A stretch of DNA of 64,000 bases from Paraflavitalea soli (GCF_003555545.1 NZ_CP032157.1:1430546-1494545); one strand, 5' to 3'; positions 1 to 8,551 are shown, counted from the stretch's first letter. The notes: generated by a model from the letters alone, not told the origin. Translations and numbers: made by a program.

Positions 1-398
1 ATACACCTTTGCTATGGGTGCTGCGTGATACATTGCACCTGGTGGGCACTAAGTTTGGATGTGGCATAGCGCAGTGTGGCGCCTGCACGGTGCATATGAA
101 TGGCGCCGCCGTACGTTCCTGCATCCTGCCGGTATCGGCAGTAAAAGCACCCATTACTACTATCGAAGGCTTGTCGGCCAATGGTGATCACCCGGTACAG
201 CAGGCCTGGGACGAGGTAGATGTGCCGCAATGTGGCTATTGCCAGGCGGGACAAATGATGACGGCTGCTGCCTTTCTCAAAACCAATCCCCATCCTACGG
301 ATGAAGAGATAGCGAGCGCCATGCATGGCAATATTTGCCGTTGCGGAGCTTATCACCGTATTCGCGAAGCCGTAAAAGTAGCCAGCAAAAAAATCTAA
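1..398 (+). CDS. (2Fe-2S)-binding small subunit of a xanthine dehydrogenase/aldehyde oxidase-type enzyme (5' truncated by window)
   Basis: This is the electron-transfer subunit of a molybdenum hydroxylase and passes electrons from the molybdopterin subunit encoded next. The reading frame is open to the window edge and the first visible residues are TPLLWVLRD. The usual N-terminal 15-20 residues of the family therefore lie upstream, and the TTG at position 9 is not the real start. The plant-type ferredoxin cluster is seen as [12 protein letters not shown] plus a later Cys, and the second [2Fe-2S] domain as [10 protein letters not shown] and [10 protein letters not shown]. All eight expected cluster cysteines except any upstream of the edge are present. 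The stop is 3 nt before the ATG of the large subunit, so the two are co-transcribed. Family assignment is firm; the substrate cannot be read. Confidence 0.95.
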   Translation, partial: TPLLWVLRDTLHLVGTKFGCGIAQCGACTVHMNGAAVRSCILPVSAVKAPITTIEGLSANGDHPVQQAWDEVDVPQCGYCQAGQMMTAAAFLKTNPHPTDEEIASAMHGNICRCGAYHRIREAVKVASKKI

Positions 399-401
399 TT
401 T

Positions 402-2558
402 ATGCAAACAACAACCACTCATACAGGCAGAAGAGATTTCCTGAAATGGTCCGCTTTTACAGCCGGCGGACTGGTACTGGGTTTTAAATGGTCGGATGCG
501 GATGCGCAAACGGCTACAGTATTTACACAAGCGCTGGCCGATGCCAACGTTGCCATGAACCATTACCTTACGATTGGTACGGATGGTATCGTCACGATAT
601 TTTCGCCCAACCCGGAACTGGGACAGAATATCATGACCTCTTTTCCGATGATCGTGGCGGATGAGCTGGACGCGGATTGGAAAAAGGTGAAGGTGGTGCA
701 GGCCCCACTGGATAACCGTTTTGACCGTCAGTTGACGGGCGGCAGTGGTGCAGTGCCGCATTCCTGGCCACTGTTGCGGAAAGCTGGCGCTACAGCGCGG
801 TTTATGTTGATTGCTGCCGCAGCGCAACGCTGGGGTGTGCCTGCCTCGGAGTGTACGACGGAGGAAGGATTTGTGTTGCACAAAGCCAGTGGTAAGAAAC
901 TGGGCTATGGTGAACTGGCAGAAGAGGCAGCCAAAATTCCGGTGCCTGCTACGGTGACGCTGAAAGACAAGAAAGATTTTAAGCTGATCGGTACAGCGGT
1001 TAAGAACGTAGCGAATAAAGATATTCTTACGGGTAAGCCATTGTATGGACTTGACTTTTACCGGGAAGGCATGTTGTATGCGATGATCCAGCGACCACCG
1101 GCCTTTGGTACGAAAGTGAAATCATTTGATGCAGCAGCAGCGAAAGCCATACCGGGTATTATAGATGTGGTGCAGGTGAAGAACGGCGTGGCGGTAGTGG
1201 GAAAATCTACCTGGCAGGTGATGAAGGCCAAAAAGGCATTGAAGATCACGTATGAAAACAGTGGTAATATAGAAAGCACGGCTGACCACGATAAAATATT
1301 TGCAGACCTGTTGAATAACGGCAAAGCTACGGTGCGCAGGAAGGATGGAGATGTAGCCACTGCTTTTAAGGATGCCGCCAAGGTGATCAAGGCAGAATAC
1401 CAGTGTCCTTTCATCCCTCACAATCCACTGGAGCCAATGAACTTCTTTGCGCATGTAAAAGGAGATAGTGTGGAGCTGGTGGGGCCTTGCCAGATACCTG
1501 GCGGCGCACGTACGGCGGTCTCCAAAATGCTGAATATCCCTGAAGATAAGATCACACTGGAGCTTACGCGGCTGGGTGGAGGCTTTGGCCGCCGGTTGTA
1601 TAATGATTATGTAACGGAAGCGGCAGAAGTTTCCTCGCTGGTGAAAGCGCCTGTAAAGGTGATCTGGAGCCGGGAAGATGATATGACGGGAGGTACCTAC
1701 CGTCCGGCAGTGCGATACCGGTTTGAAGCGGCGCTGGATGCGGGTGGCAATATGATCGGTTATAAATTGCGCGGCGTAGGCATTAACTCCGGCAATCCTA
1801 CGCGGGAGAGTAATTTCCCGGCTGGGGCTGTCGATAACCTATTAATCGATTCGGTAGAACATCAGTCACCAATCACTACAGGGGCCTGGCGTGCACCGAT
1901 CACTAATTTCCTGGCTTATGCGGAGCAGGCTTTTATAGATGAAGTAGCACAAACTGCGGGCAAAGACCCTATCCAGTTCCGGCTTGAACTCTTTGAAAAA
2001 GCAAAGGCTAAACCTGTTGGCCAGCTTAATTACAATGTGAACCGGATGATCGATGTTACGAAAAGAGCTGCTGAAAGGTCGGGCTGGGGCACTAAGAAGG
2101 GTGTTATACAAGGGTTCAGTGTATACTTTTCGCACCGGTCTTATGTAGCACAGGTGGCGGAAGTGGTGATGGAAAAAGGTAAGCCTGCCATCAAGAAAAT
2201 ATTTGCTGTGGCAGATTGCGGCCAGGTGATCAACCTGGGTGGTGCGCAGCAACAGGTAATGGGTGCCATAGTAGATGGGATGGGCCATGCCATGTTTGGA
2301 AAACTATCTTTTAAGGAAGGCGCTGCAGAGCAAAGCAATTTCCATAATTACCGGCTCATCCGCATGCGGGAGATCCCTGAGATCGATCTCTTCTTTGTGG
2401 ACAGTGGTTTTGATCCCACAGGCCTTGGTGAACCAGCTTTACCACCCACAGGTGGAGCGATCGCCAATGCCATCTATAAAGCTACGGGCAAACGTATCTA
2501 TCAGCAGCCATTCCTGGACAGTGAGGTGTTTAGTGGCAGCGGTAAAAAGACGTTCTAG
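402..2558 (+). CDS. Molybdopterin-binding subunit, xanthine dehydrogenase/isoquinoline 1-oxidoreductase beta-like family
   Basis: This is the catalytic subunit (718 aa) of a two-component periplasmic molybdenum hydroxylase. It would oxidise an aldehyde or N-heterocycle with water as the oxygen donor. The N-terminus carries a twin-arginine signal (RRDFLKW followed by a hydrophobic stretch), which fits export of the folded cofactor-loaded enzyme. The molybdopterin-contact motif GGGFGRR lies mid-protein, and the active-site glutamate motif GLGEPALPPTGGA lies near the C-terminus. The single-polypeptide layout with a TAT signal and no FAD subunit resembles IorAB-type enzymes, which usually pass electrons to a cytochrome c. 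No cytochrome gene is visible here, and it could lie before the window. The substrate is unknown. Confidence 0.93.
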   Translation: MQTTTTHTGRRDFLKWSAFTAGGLVLGFKWSDADAQTATVFTQALADANVAMNHYLTIGTDGIVTIFSPNPELGQNIMTSFPMIVADELDADWKKVKVVQAPLDNRFDRQLTGGSGAVPHSWPLLRKAGATARFMLIAAAAQRWGVPASECTTEEGFVLHKASGKKLGYGELAEEAAKIPVPATVTLKDKKDFKLIGTAVKNVANKDILTGKPLYGLDFYREGMLYAMIQRPPAFGTKVKSFDAAAAKAIPGIIDVVQVKNGVAVVGKSTWQVMKAKKALKITYENSGNIESTADHDKIFADLLNNGKATVRRKDGDVATAFKDAAKVIKAEYQCPFIPHNPLEPMNFFAHVKGDSVELVGPCQIPGGARTAVSKMLNIPEDKITLELTRLGGGFGRRLYNDYVTEAAEVSSLVKAPVKVIWSREDDMTGGTYRPAVRYRFEAALDAGGNMIGYKLRGVGINSGNPTRESNFPAGAVDNLLIDSVEHQSPITTGAWRAPITNFLAYAEQAFIDEVAQTAGKDPIQFRLELFEKAKAKPVGQLNYNVNRMIDVTKRAAERSGWGTKKGVIQGFSVYFSHRSYVAQVAEVVMEKGKPAIKKIFAVADCGQVINLGGAQQQVMGAIVDGMGHAMFGKLSFKEGAAEQSNFHNYRLIRMREIPEIDLFFVDSGFDPTGLGEPALPPTGGAIANAIYKATGKRIYQQPFLDSEVFSGSGKKTF

Positions 2559-2606
2559 TGATCTACAGGATGCGGGTTTGAGCCCTGCTATCAGCTTCAT
2601 AGAATT

Positions 2607-3179
2607 ATGGAAGACTTTCTCAAAAAAATAAGTGGATATACCACGCTCAGCGCCGAAGCTCAATTGGCCTGGGTGAAGATCATTCATGGCCGTAAGTATC
2701 CTAAAGGCAGTTTCCTGGTAAAGACGGGCGAAATTGCTAAAAAGGTAGCTTTTGTATCTAAAGGATTGTTTGCCCAATACGCACTGACAGAAGAAGGCAA
2801 TATGGTGATCAAACGTTTTTTCTCCGAAGGCTATTTTGCTGCCTCAACTCCTTCCATGCTGCAGCAATGCGCCAGCGCCACAACGATTGAAGCTTTGGAA
2901 GATGCCATGGTGTGGGAATATGATTTCTGGGAATTTAAGGCGCTTACTGAACGATATACGGATATCGCAGCGTTCTATATTAAATACATGGAACAGCATT
3001 GGATCATTGAAAAGGAACCGGAAGAGCTGGCGCTGCGCCAGTATACGGCCAAGACCGGTTATGAAGACTTTGTAAAGAAGTATCCACACCTCATCAAACG
3101 CCTCAAAAAGCAGCATATTGCCGCCTACCTGGGCATTACGCCTACGCAAATGAGCCGCATCTTTTTTGCCAATAAATAA
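2607..3179 (+). CDS. Crp/Fnr family transcriptional regulator
   Basis: A 190-residue DNA-binding regulator. Residues about 25-115 form a cyclic-nucleotide-binding-type beta-barrel (KGSFLVKTGEIAKKVAFVSK, then a glycine-rich turn). The C-terminal part has a winged-helix recognition segment (IAAYLGITPTQMSRIF). No cysteine cluster typical of Fnr is present, so oxygen sensing through an Fe-S cluster is unlikely. Many Bacteroidota proteins of this size do not bind cAMP, and the ligand here is unknown. The gene begins 48 nt after the molybdenum hydroxylase large subunit on the same strand, so it may be co-transcribed and regulate that operon. A 26-bp palindrome lies just downstream (3199-3224) and could be its operator. 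Confidence 0.9.
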   Translation: MEDFLKKISGYTTLSAEAQLAWVKIIHGRKYPKGSFLVKTGEIAKKVAFVSKGLFAQYALTEEGNMVIKRFFSEGYFAASTPSMLQQCASATTIEALEDAMVWEYDFWEFKALTERYTDIAAFYIKYMEQHWIIEKEPEELALRQYTAKTGYEDFVKKYPHLIKRLKKQHIAAYLGITPTQMSRIFFANK

Positions 3180-3198
3180 AGCGCTCAATCTTTTATTC

Positions 3199-3224
3199 AA
3201 TTCCTCAACATTTGTTGAGGAATT
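3199..3224. promoter_or_regulatory. Perfect 26-bp palindrome, candidate operator (or weak terminator)
   Basis: The arms AATTCCTCAACA and TGTTGAGGAATT are exact reverse complements separated by TT. The element starts 20 nt after the Crp/Fnr gene stop and lies about 95 nt before the VOC gene. A second partial copy, CTCAACATATGT, begins at about 3244 and matches the core CTCAACATTTGT at all but one base. The repeat of a half-site favours a protein-binding site, and the lack of a following T-tract argues against an intrinsic terminator. Which protein binds is an inference; the adjacent Crp/Fnr regulator is the obvious candidate. Confidence 0.5.
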
Positions 3225-3281
3225 AATGGGCTATTCTTATTCTTCTCAACATATGTAAAATGCAGGGCCGTGGCCATGGAT

Positions 3282-3289
3282 GATCTTTG
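3282..3289 (+). promoter_or_regulatory. Possible -7 box for the VOC gene
   Basis: GATCTTTG resembles the Bacteroidota -7 consensus TAnnTTTG, differing in the first base of the TA. It lies about 30 nt before the ATG of the VOC gene. No convincing -33 TTG was found at the expected distance. Confidence 0.25.
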
Positions 3290-3319
3290 TTTTATCACTA
3301 AACAATAAAACAAATCATC

Positions 3320-3730
3320 ATGGCAACTAAAGTATTCCTCAATCTTCCGGTAAAAGACCTTGAAAAATCAAAAGCATTCTTTACAGGCCTCGGGTACAGC
3401 TTCAATATGCAGTTTACTGATGAGAAAGCTGCCTGCTTAATTCTTGGCGAGAACATTTTTGCTATGTTACTGGTGCATGGGTATTTTAAAACGTACACGA
3501 GGAAAGAGATCTGCGATGCGCAAACGCATACGGAGGTATTGATTGCGCTGGATGCCCCTTCGAAAGAAGCGTTGCGTTCAACCATTGATACAGCTGTGTC
3601 ATTGGGTGGTACACTGTATGCGGAACCACAGGATCATGGCTGGATGTACCAGCATAGTTTTGCCGATCTGGATGGACATCAGTGGGAATTTATGTATATG
3701 GATGAAACACTGTTGCCCAATATGGAGTAA
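3320..3730 (+). CDS. VOC (glyoxalase/bleomycin-resistance fold) family protein
   Basis: A 136-residue single-module vicinal-oxygen-chelate protein. The N-terminus (VFLNLPVKDLEKSKAFFTGL) is the classic first beta-alpha unit, and the C-terminal HSFADLDGHQWEFMYMD holds the usual DPDGH-like and terminal Glu metal-site positions. Such small stand-alone VOC proteins are common in Bacteroidota and mostly lack a tested substrate. The next gene, a DUF1801 protein, is on the same strand 80 nt downstream; both are often found near AraC regulators, as here. Family certain, function unknown. Confidence 0.9.
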   Translation: MATKVFLNLPVKDLEKSKAFFTGLGYSFNMQFTDEKAACLILGENIFAMLLVHGYFKTYTRKEICDAQTHTEVLIALDAPSKEALRSTIDTAVSLGGTLYAEPQDHGWMYQHSFADLDGHQWEFMYMDETLLPNME

Positions 3731-3810
3731 GCAGCAAGATTGGCCGGCTGGTCACTTAACAATGCAGATCGATTATTTTCTTATTACAAAATTCAACAAC
3801 AAATCAAGTC

Positions 3811-4167
3811 ATGTCTAATAAAGCAAAAGTAGACGAGTTTTTAGATAAACTGGAACATCCGTTAAAAGCTGAAATGAAAGCTGTCAGAAAGATCATTTGT
3901 GAAGTGAGTTCTGCGATTGAAGAAGATGTAAAATGGGGCGGACCCAGTTTTGATTACAAAGAGCCAATGGCTACATTTAGTCCAAGGGTCAAGGATTGTG
4001 TGGCGATCATTTTCCACAAGGGTGAATTGATCAAAGATAAATCAGGCCTTTTGGAAGCGGGACCCAAGGGTAAAGCCTATGTTAAACTCGCTTCCATGGC
4101 GGCTGTAAAAGCCAATAAGGGGAAGCTTCAGGCTATTGTGAAGGAGTGGATGAAGGTAATGGGGTAA
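3811..4167 (+). CDS. DUF1801 domain-containing protein
   Basis: A small 118-residue cytoplasmic protein of the DUF1801/YdhG-like family. Recognisable features are the N-terminal helical part with LKAEMKAVRKII, the core VKWGGPSFDY, the strand MATFSPRVKDCVAIIFHKG, and a C-terminal helix ending KEWMKVMG. The biochemical role of the family is unknown, though a fold related to a phage and frataxin-like superfamily has been noted. It sits between the VOC and AraC genes on the same strand. Confidence 0.85.
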   Translation: MSNKAKVDEFLDKLEHPLKAEMKAVRKIICEVSSAIEEDVKWGGPSFDYKEPMATFSPRVKDCVAIIFHKGELIKDKSGLLEAGPKGKAYVKLASMAAVKANKGKLQAIVKEWMKVMG

Positions 4168-4250
4168 TGCATGATTTTTAATGGATGATGTTATTGGCAG
4201 TGGGTGCAATATAATGAAAAGGGTCAATATTGTGTATATTTAGACCCGCA

Positions 4251-5111
4251 ATGAAACTATCACTTAAAGATCCGCAGACAGGTGGCGACCTGCTGTTGAT
4301 AAAAGGAGAACAGGAGTTTGACCGCTTCTTCCATGGCCGTGACCGCAACAATAAATATTTTACGATCATTTGGAATTTTGGAGATGAACAGCTGGTAACG
4401 ATCGATGGTGAGCAAACCAGTTTTTTACCACAGACGGTTCTCCCGCTTATGTTCAGTCAGTCCTTCCAATTTGACAATGCGGTGGATATGGTAGCCTGGC
4501 AATTTAACCGGGAGTTCTATTGTATTGTAGACCATGATAAAGAGGTAAGCTGTGTAGGTTTTCTTTTTGGCCTGGGCGACAATTTGTTTATCAAGCTGGA
4601 TAAACAGGACCAGCAAAAACTACAATTATTGCTGGATGTATTTATCGAGGAATTTAATACTCCGGATCACATCCGGCATGATATGCTGCTGATGTTGCTG
4701 AAACGGCTCATCATCAATATAACCAAGCTGGCCAGGTCGAAATACATGCCTGAAGAGAAAATACCGGAAGATAAATTTCATATTGTTCGCCAGTTCAACC
4801 TGCTGGTGGAAGGCCATTACCGCAGTGAACATTCTGTAAGCTACTACGCACAACGGCTGAATAAATCACCCAAAACGCTTTCTAATCTTTTTGCCATCTA
4901 TAACCAAAAAACACCGGTCCAGATCATTCAGGAGCGGATTGTGATGGAAGCGAAGCGGCTATTGTCCTACACCAGCCAATCAGTAAAGGAGGTATCCTAT
5001 GAGCTGGGTTTTGAGGATGCTGCTTATTTTTCCAATTTCTTCAAAAAGCACACTTCTTTATCGCCTGTAGACTACAGGAACAACAAGCAGGTTTTGCAGG
5101 TCGGGAAATAA
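4251..5111 (+). CDS. AraC-type helix-turn-helix transcriptional regulator
   Basis: A 286-residue regulator. I chose the ATG at 4251 (MKLSLKDPQTGG) rather than the upstream in-frame TTG at 4230, because Bacteroidota AraC proteins of this type start this way. The first 150 residues are a cupin-like sensory domain. Residues about 185-280 form the double HTH of AraC proteins (SVSYYAQRLNKSPKTLSNLF and VSYELGFEDAAYFSNFFKKH). The latter matches the conserved second-HTH signature. It precedes an alpha/beta hydrolase gene by 98 nt on the same strand, and regulation of that hydrolase is the simplest guess. The effector is unknown. Confidence 0.9.
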   Translation: MKLSLKDPQTGGDLLLIKGEQEFDRFFHGRDRNNKYFTIIWNFGDEQLVTIDGEQTSFLPQTVLPLMFSQSFQFDNAVDMVAWQFNREFYCIVDHDKEVSCVGFLFGLGDNLFIKLDKQDQQKLQLLLDVFIEEFNTPDHIRHDMLLMLLKRLIINITKLARSKYMPEEKIPEDKFHIVRQFNLLVEGHYRSEHSVSYYAQRLNKSPKTLSNLFAIYNQKTPVQIIQERIVMEAKRLLSYTSQSVKEVSYELGFEDAAYFSNFFKKHTSLSPVDYRNNKQVLQVGK

Positions 5112-5160
5112 TTACAAGTCTTCGGGAAGTATGCTCATTCTCCAGGGAAGGAAAGCGGCG

Positions 5161-5168
5161 CATCTTTG
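5161..5168 (+). promoter_or_regulatory. Possible -7 box for the alpha/beta hydrolase gene
   Basis: CATCTTTG lies 41 nt before the ATG at 5210 and resembles the Bacteroidota TAnnTTTG box except for its first base. No clear -33 element is present, which would suit an activator-dependent promoter under the adjacent AraC protein. This is an inference. Confidence 0.25.
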
Positions 5169-5209
5169 TATCGTTGAAACATTAATAAACAAATCAACAT
5201 ACAAAGATC

Positions 5210-6001
5210 ATGAACACGCAAAACTTAAAAAGCAAAATTAAAAGTAGTTTATTAGCCACAGTGATCACTTTATCTGCCACCGGGTTGGCCACTGATGTAC
5301 AGGCGCAGACTGTAAAAAATGTAGTATTGGTGCATGGCGCTTTTGCAGATGGTTCAGGCTTTAAAGGGCTTTATACTGAACTCACTAAAAAAGGGTATCA
5401 TGTAACGGTGGTTCAGAATCCGCTGACCTCACTGGAAGATGATGTGGCGGCTACCAATGCAGTATTAGACAAACAGGACGGGCCTGTGATACTGGCAGGC
5501 CATTCATGGGGTGGGTCGGTGATCACGGAAGCTGGTAATCACGCTAAAGTGGCAGGACTGGTATATATTGCTGCTCTTCAACCTGACAAAGGTGAAACTA
5601 CGCTGCAATGGCTGCAAACCGCGCCTCCTGCTCCTGAAAATGGGGTGTTACCTGTGGATGAAAAAGGCATCGTTTATTATTCAAAGGAGAAGTTTCATGC
5701 GGGCTTTGCTGCCGATATCAGTAAAGAAGAAGCGGATTTTATGTATGCTTCACAAGGAGCTTTTCATGCCAAAGGGTTTGTAACACCGCTTACGCAGGCG
5801 GCCTGGAGAACAAAGCCAGCTTACGGCATAGTGGCTACGGAAGATAAAAGTATCGCTCCCGAGATCGAACGGAATATGTACAAACGTTCCAATACGCAGA
5901 TAACGGAAATAAAAGGCAGCCATGTGGTCTTTATGTCGCAGCCTAAAAAAGTGGCTGCGGTCATCATTGCCCTGGCAGAGAAGGTTTCGACCAATAAGTA
6001 A
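5210..6001 (+). CDS. Secreted alpha/beta hydrolase
   Basis: A 263-residue hydrolase with an N-terminal signal peptide (hydrophobic stretch about residues 12-30, cleavage near VQAQT). The fold starts at VVLVHGAFADGSGF, which supplies the HG oxyanion-hole motif. The nucleophile elbow is GHSWGGS with the catalytic serine, and the catalytic histidine is in KGSHVVFMSQP near the C-terminus. This subgroup (HGAFADGSGW-type) resembles salicylate-esterase/MEST-like small hydrolases and is widely distributed in soil bacteria. The substrate is unknown. Export suggests action in the periplasm. It lies directly downstream of an AraC regulator and is followed by an intrinsic terminator at 6025-6057. Confidence 0.9.
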   Translation: MNTQNLKSKIKSSLLATVITLSATGLATDVQAQTVKNVVLVHGAFADGSGFKGLYTELTKKGYHVTVVQNPLTSLEDDVAATNAVLDKQDGPVILAGHSWGGSVITEAGNHAKVAGLVYIAALQPDKGETTLQWLQTAPPAPENGVLPVDEKGIVYYSKEKFHAGFAADISKEEADFMYASQGAFHAKGFVTPLTQAAWRTKPAYGIVATEDKSIAPEIERNMYKRSNTQITEIKGSHVVFMSQPKKVAAVIIALAEKVSTNK

Positions 6002-6024
6002 GTGATTGATATTTAGGAACTAAG

Positions 6025-6057
6025 AGGGCGTCCCATACCAGGATGCCCTTCTTTTTT
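6025..6057 (+). terminator. Rho-independent terminator after the hydrolase gene
   Basis: The arms AGGGCGTCC and GGATGCCCT pair with one G-T wobble around a 7-nt loop and are followed by TC and six Ts. It begins 23 nt after the hydrolase stop codon. Confidence 0.8.
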
Positions 6058-6246
6058 GTAAAAAGAGGTGGTGGAGTGTGATTTTTGGAGCCGGGCTGCG
6101 AATAATGAGGAAAGCAATTATTCGAAACATGAGAAAGTATCGCTTCTCCACAAAAGTCTGTCCCGGTTTTCTTTTCTTTAATTTGCCTGATCCGGAAGCG
6201 ATGCTGCGGATGAAGGCCGGGGTGATAAAACATCAACTTTAAAAGA

Positions 6247-6753
6247 ATGTCCTTGCAAAGAAATACCGAAACTTTCCTGGCGGTGATAGAAGCAAATAAG
6301 GGCATTATTTACAAAGTAGCCAATTCCTATTGCAGCCATGCGGATAACAAAAAAGACCTGATCCAGGAGATCATGATCCAGCTATGGCTATCCTTTCATA
6401 AGTACAACGAACAGTACAGCATTACTACCTGGATGTACAGAATTGCACTGAATGTTTCCATTTCCTTTTACCGGAAAGAAAACCGCCGGGATGCTATTAA
6501 TCATCCACTGCCGGAAGAAATGCTCTACCTGCCCGAAGACGAGGCAGGAGGTACGGAAGCTGCTATCAGTCAATTGTATAAGTTTATCAGGGAGCTCAAG
6601 GAAATGGACCGGGCTATAATGCTGCTTTACCTGGAGGGAAGCAGTCAGCAAGAGATTGCCGATATTTTGGGGCTCTCGCTTACGAATGTATCCACCAAGG
6701 TATCCCGGATTAAACAACAACTGAAAAAAGAATTTTCAAACATACCTAATTAA
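6247..6753 (+). CDS. RNA polymerase sigma-70 family (ECF-type) sigma factor
   Basis: A 168-residue ECF sigma factor. Region 2 is seen at about residues 25-90 (KDLIQEIMIQLW, then TTWMYRIALNVSISFYRKENRR). Region 4 HTH is at about 115-160 (LYLEGSSQQEIADILGLSLT and NVSTKVSRIKQQLKKEF). The stop is 6 nt before the next gene, which encodes a two-helix-plus membrane protein, so the pair is an operon. In Bacteroidota this arrangement is recurrent, and the membrane partner may control the sigma factor. The target promoters are unknown. Confidence 0.92.
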   Translation: MSLQRNTETFLAVIEANKGIIYKVANSYCSHADNKKDLIQEIMIQLWLSFHKYNEQYSITTWMYRIALNVSISFYRKENRRDAINHPLPEEMLYLPEDEAGGTEAAISQLYKFIRELKEMDRAIMLLYLEGSSQQEIADILGLSLTNVSTKVSRIKQQLKKEFSNIPN

Positions 6754-6759
6754 CAGACC

Positions 6760-7410
6760 ATGGAAGATGTAGAAATACTAAACCTGTGGAAGTCTTATAA
6801 TAAAAGGCTGCAGGAAAGTCTTGTGCTGAGCAGGAAGAATACAGAAGAGATCACTAAGCTGAAAGCACAGTCGTTCCTGACTTCCATGCGGCCCCGTAAG
6901 CAATTCACTTTGTGGGTGGGTATTATTTGGGTAGGGCTTATTGACCTGCTAATAGTGAAACTTTTCTTTATAGCCAGTCCATTTTTTATCATTTCCATGG
7001 GTATCCAGGTATTGCTTACCAAGGTGGCCATTGTTGTTTATCTCTACCAGTTAATGCTGCTTCGCCAAACAGATGTCAGTGAGCCTATACTGGCCACACA
7101 GGAAAGAATTGCACGTTTGAGATCGTCCACGCTTTGGGTAACCCGCCTGCTGTTCCTGCAGTTGCCGGCATGGACTACTTTTTTCCTGAGTGCAAAAATG
7201 TTTATGATCAGCAATGTCTGGCTGATCTTACTGCCAGTGGTGATCACGGCCATCTTTACCTATGCGGCTATATGGCTTTTCCTGAACATTAAATATGAGA
7301 ACAGGCATAAGAAATGGTTCCGGCTGATCTTTAGTGGAAAAGAATGGGATCCCATGATGCGGTCGATGGAATTGCTGGACCAGATCAGTGAATATAAGAA
7401 GGAAGCCTGA
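6760..7410 (+). CDS. Membrane protein co-transcribed with ECF sigma factor (possible regulator)
   Basis: A 216-residue protein of a Bacteroidota family that regularly follows ECF sigma genes. The N-terminal 40 residues (VEILNLWKSYNKRLQESLVL and following) are helical and cytoplasmic. Then come about four hydrophobic segments, near residues 48-66, 70-92, 128-146 and 150-172, and a charged C-terminal tail (ENRHKKWFRLIFSGKEWDP). It has no zinc-finger anti-sigma motif. Its operon position, 6 nt after the sigma gene, suggests an anti-sigma or sensory role by analogy, but nothing in the sequence proves that. Confidence 0.75.
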   Translation: MEDVEILNLWKSYNKRLQESLVLSRKNTEEITKLKAQSFLTSMRPRKQFTLWVGIIWVGLIDLLIVKLFFIASPFFIISMGIQVLLTKVAIVVYLYQLMLLRQTDVSEPILATQERIARLRSSTLWVTRLLFLQLPAWTTFFLSAKMFMISNVWLILLPVVITAIFTYAAIWLFLNIKYENRHKKWFRLIFSGKEWDPMMRSMELLDQISEYKKEA

Positions 7411-7583
7411 TAAGCCACTTGTCAAATCAAAGATATGGCAGTGTCAATTGCTCAATTGGCCAGGGTTAAACCAAGTTAAGGTATTGCCTGAGCCGCAATA
7501 AAGAATTGCCAAAAAAGCTAAAACGAATAAGCGATAAAAAACATTTAACTTTCCTGTAATAAGTCATTTCTAAATTAATATTT

Positions 7584-8033
7584 ATGAAGCGAGTAATTAT
7601 TGCAGTTGACTTTAGTCCCATAGCGCAAAAGGTAACGGAGCAAGGTTATGCAGCGGCGAAAAACATGCAGGCTACGGTATGCCTGGTGCATGTGGTAGCG
7701 GATGTGTCGTATTATGCCATGGAATATTCACCGCTGATGGGCTATACGGGCCTGGGAGGCGACAATGCCCGGCAACTCGCCGGCGACATGAAAGAGGAAG
7801 CGCGCAATTTCATACAAGCCACTGCGCAACACCTGGGTGATGACAATATTGAGAGCGTTGTATTGGAAGGAGACCCGGCGGAGGCGATCATCGACTTCTC
7901 CATTGACTGGAAGGCGGACCTGATCGTTATGGGTGCGCATAGCCGGGGAGCATTGGATATCCTGGTGGGCAATGTAACGGCGGGTGTATTAAAAAGATCA
8001 AAGGTGCCGGTACTGGTGGTCCCGGAAGATTGA
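7584..8033 (+). CDS. Universal stress protein (UspA family)
   Basis: A 149-residue single-domain Usp. The N-terminal strand KRVIIAVDFSP and the C-terminal nucleotide-binding stretch VMGAHSRGALDILVGNVT, then LKRSKVPVLVVPE, are characteristic. The ATP-loop G-x2-G-x9-G(S/T) is altered, with Ser replacing the second Gly and GN replacing GS. ATP binding should therefore not be taken for granted. It stands alone, with 173 nt upstream free of genes and a bidirectional terminator downstream. The upstream AT-rich stretch likely carries its promoter. Confidence 0.92.
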   Translation: MKRVIIAVDFSPIAQKVTEQGYAAAKNMQATVCLVHVVADVSYYAMEYSPLMGYTGLGGDNARQLAGDMKEEARNFIQATAQHLGDDNIESVVLEGDPAEAIIDFSIDWKADLIVMGAHSRGALDILVGNVTAGVLKRSKVPVLVVPED

Positions 8034-8043
8034 TAAAAACATC

Positions 8044-8076
8044 AAAAAAAGGCAGTACCCAAAGGCTGCCTTTTTA
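8044..8076. terminator. Bidirectional intrinsic terminator between convergent genes
   Basis: Seven As, the stem GGCAG/CTGCC with a 10-nt loop, then five Ts. The A- and T-tracts flank the stem on both sides, so it can serve the universal stress gene on the plus strand and the SRPBCC gene on the minus strand. Confidence 0.75.
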
Positions 8077-8095
8077 ATTTTTTCATGACTATCTT

Positions 8096-8551
8096 TTATT
8101 GTGCTTCGGCCAGTTGTTTGATCTGCACCAGGATGGGGTTCCATCCTTCGCCATTGTTCCAGGCTTCCTGGTACCTTCTTTCGCCTTCGGCTACTTTGGA
8201 ATAATCGCCCTGTGTAACGGTGAGTACCGTATGGCCGTTCTCTGCGGCCAGATCGTATGTAACAGTCAGGTAGTTTTCTGAGGTGTCATCAATACCCGAA
8301 TGGGGATCAATAGTGGTATAGGACAGAAATTTCCCGGGCCTGATCTCTACAATATGGCCTTTTACAAATACCATTTCCTTGCCTTCATATTGTCCTACCC
8401 AATCCAGCGTGCTGCCAGGCTTCCAGTCGGACACGGTTTCACAACCAAACATATATTTCCTGGTTTGTTCAGGATTTACCAGGGCATCCCATACTATAGG
8501 AGCAGGCGCATTGATGGTAATAACGTTCTTTACAAATAGTGGCTGACTCAT
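8096..8551 (-). CDS. SRPBCC (AHSA1-like) domain protein
   Basis: A 151-residue START-like protein. The opening (VKNVITINAPAPIVWDALVN, then PEQTRKYMFG) and the C-terminal WNNGEGWNPILVQIKQLAE are typical of the activator of Hsp90 ATPase homolog 1-like family. These proteins form a hydrophobic cavity but most bacterial members have no known ligand. It follows the AraC/PchR-like regulator gene on the same strand with a 61-nt gap. No signal peptide, so cytoplasmic. Confidence 0.88.
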   Translation of the reverse strand: MSQPLFVKNVITINAPAPIVWDALVNPEQTRKYMFGCETVSDWKPGSTLDWVGQYEGKEMVFVKGHIVEIRPGKFLSYTTIDPHSGIDDTSENYLTVTYDLAAENGHTVLTVTQGDYSKVAEGERRYQEAWNNGEGWNPILVQIKQLAEAQ

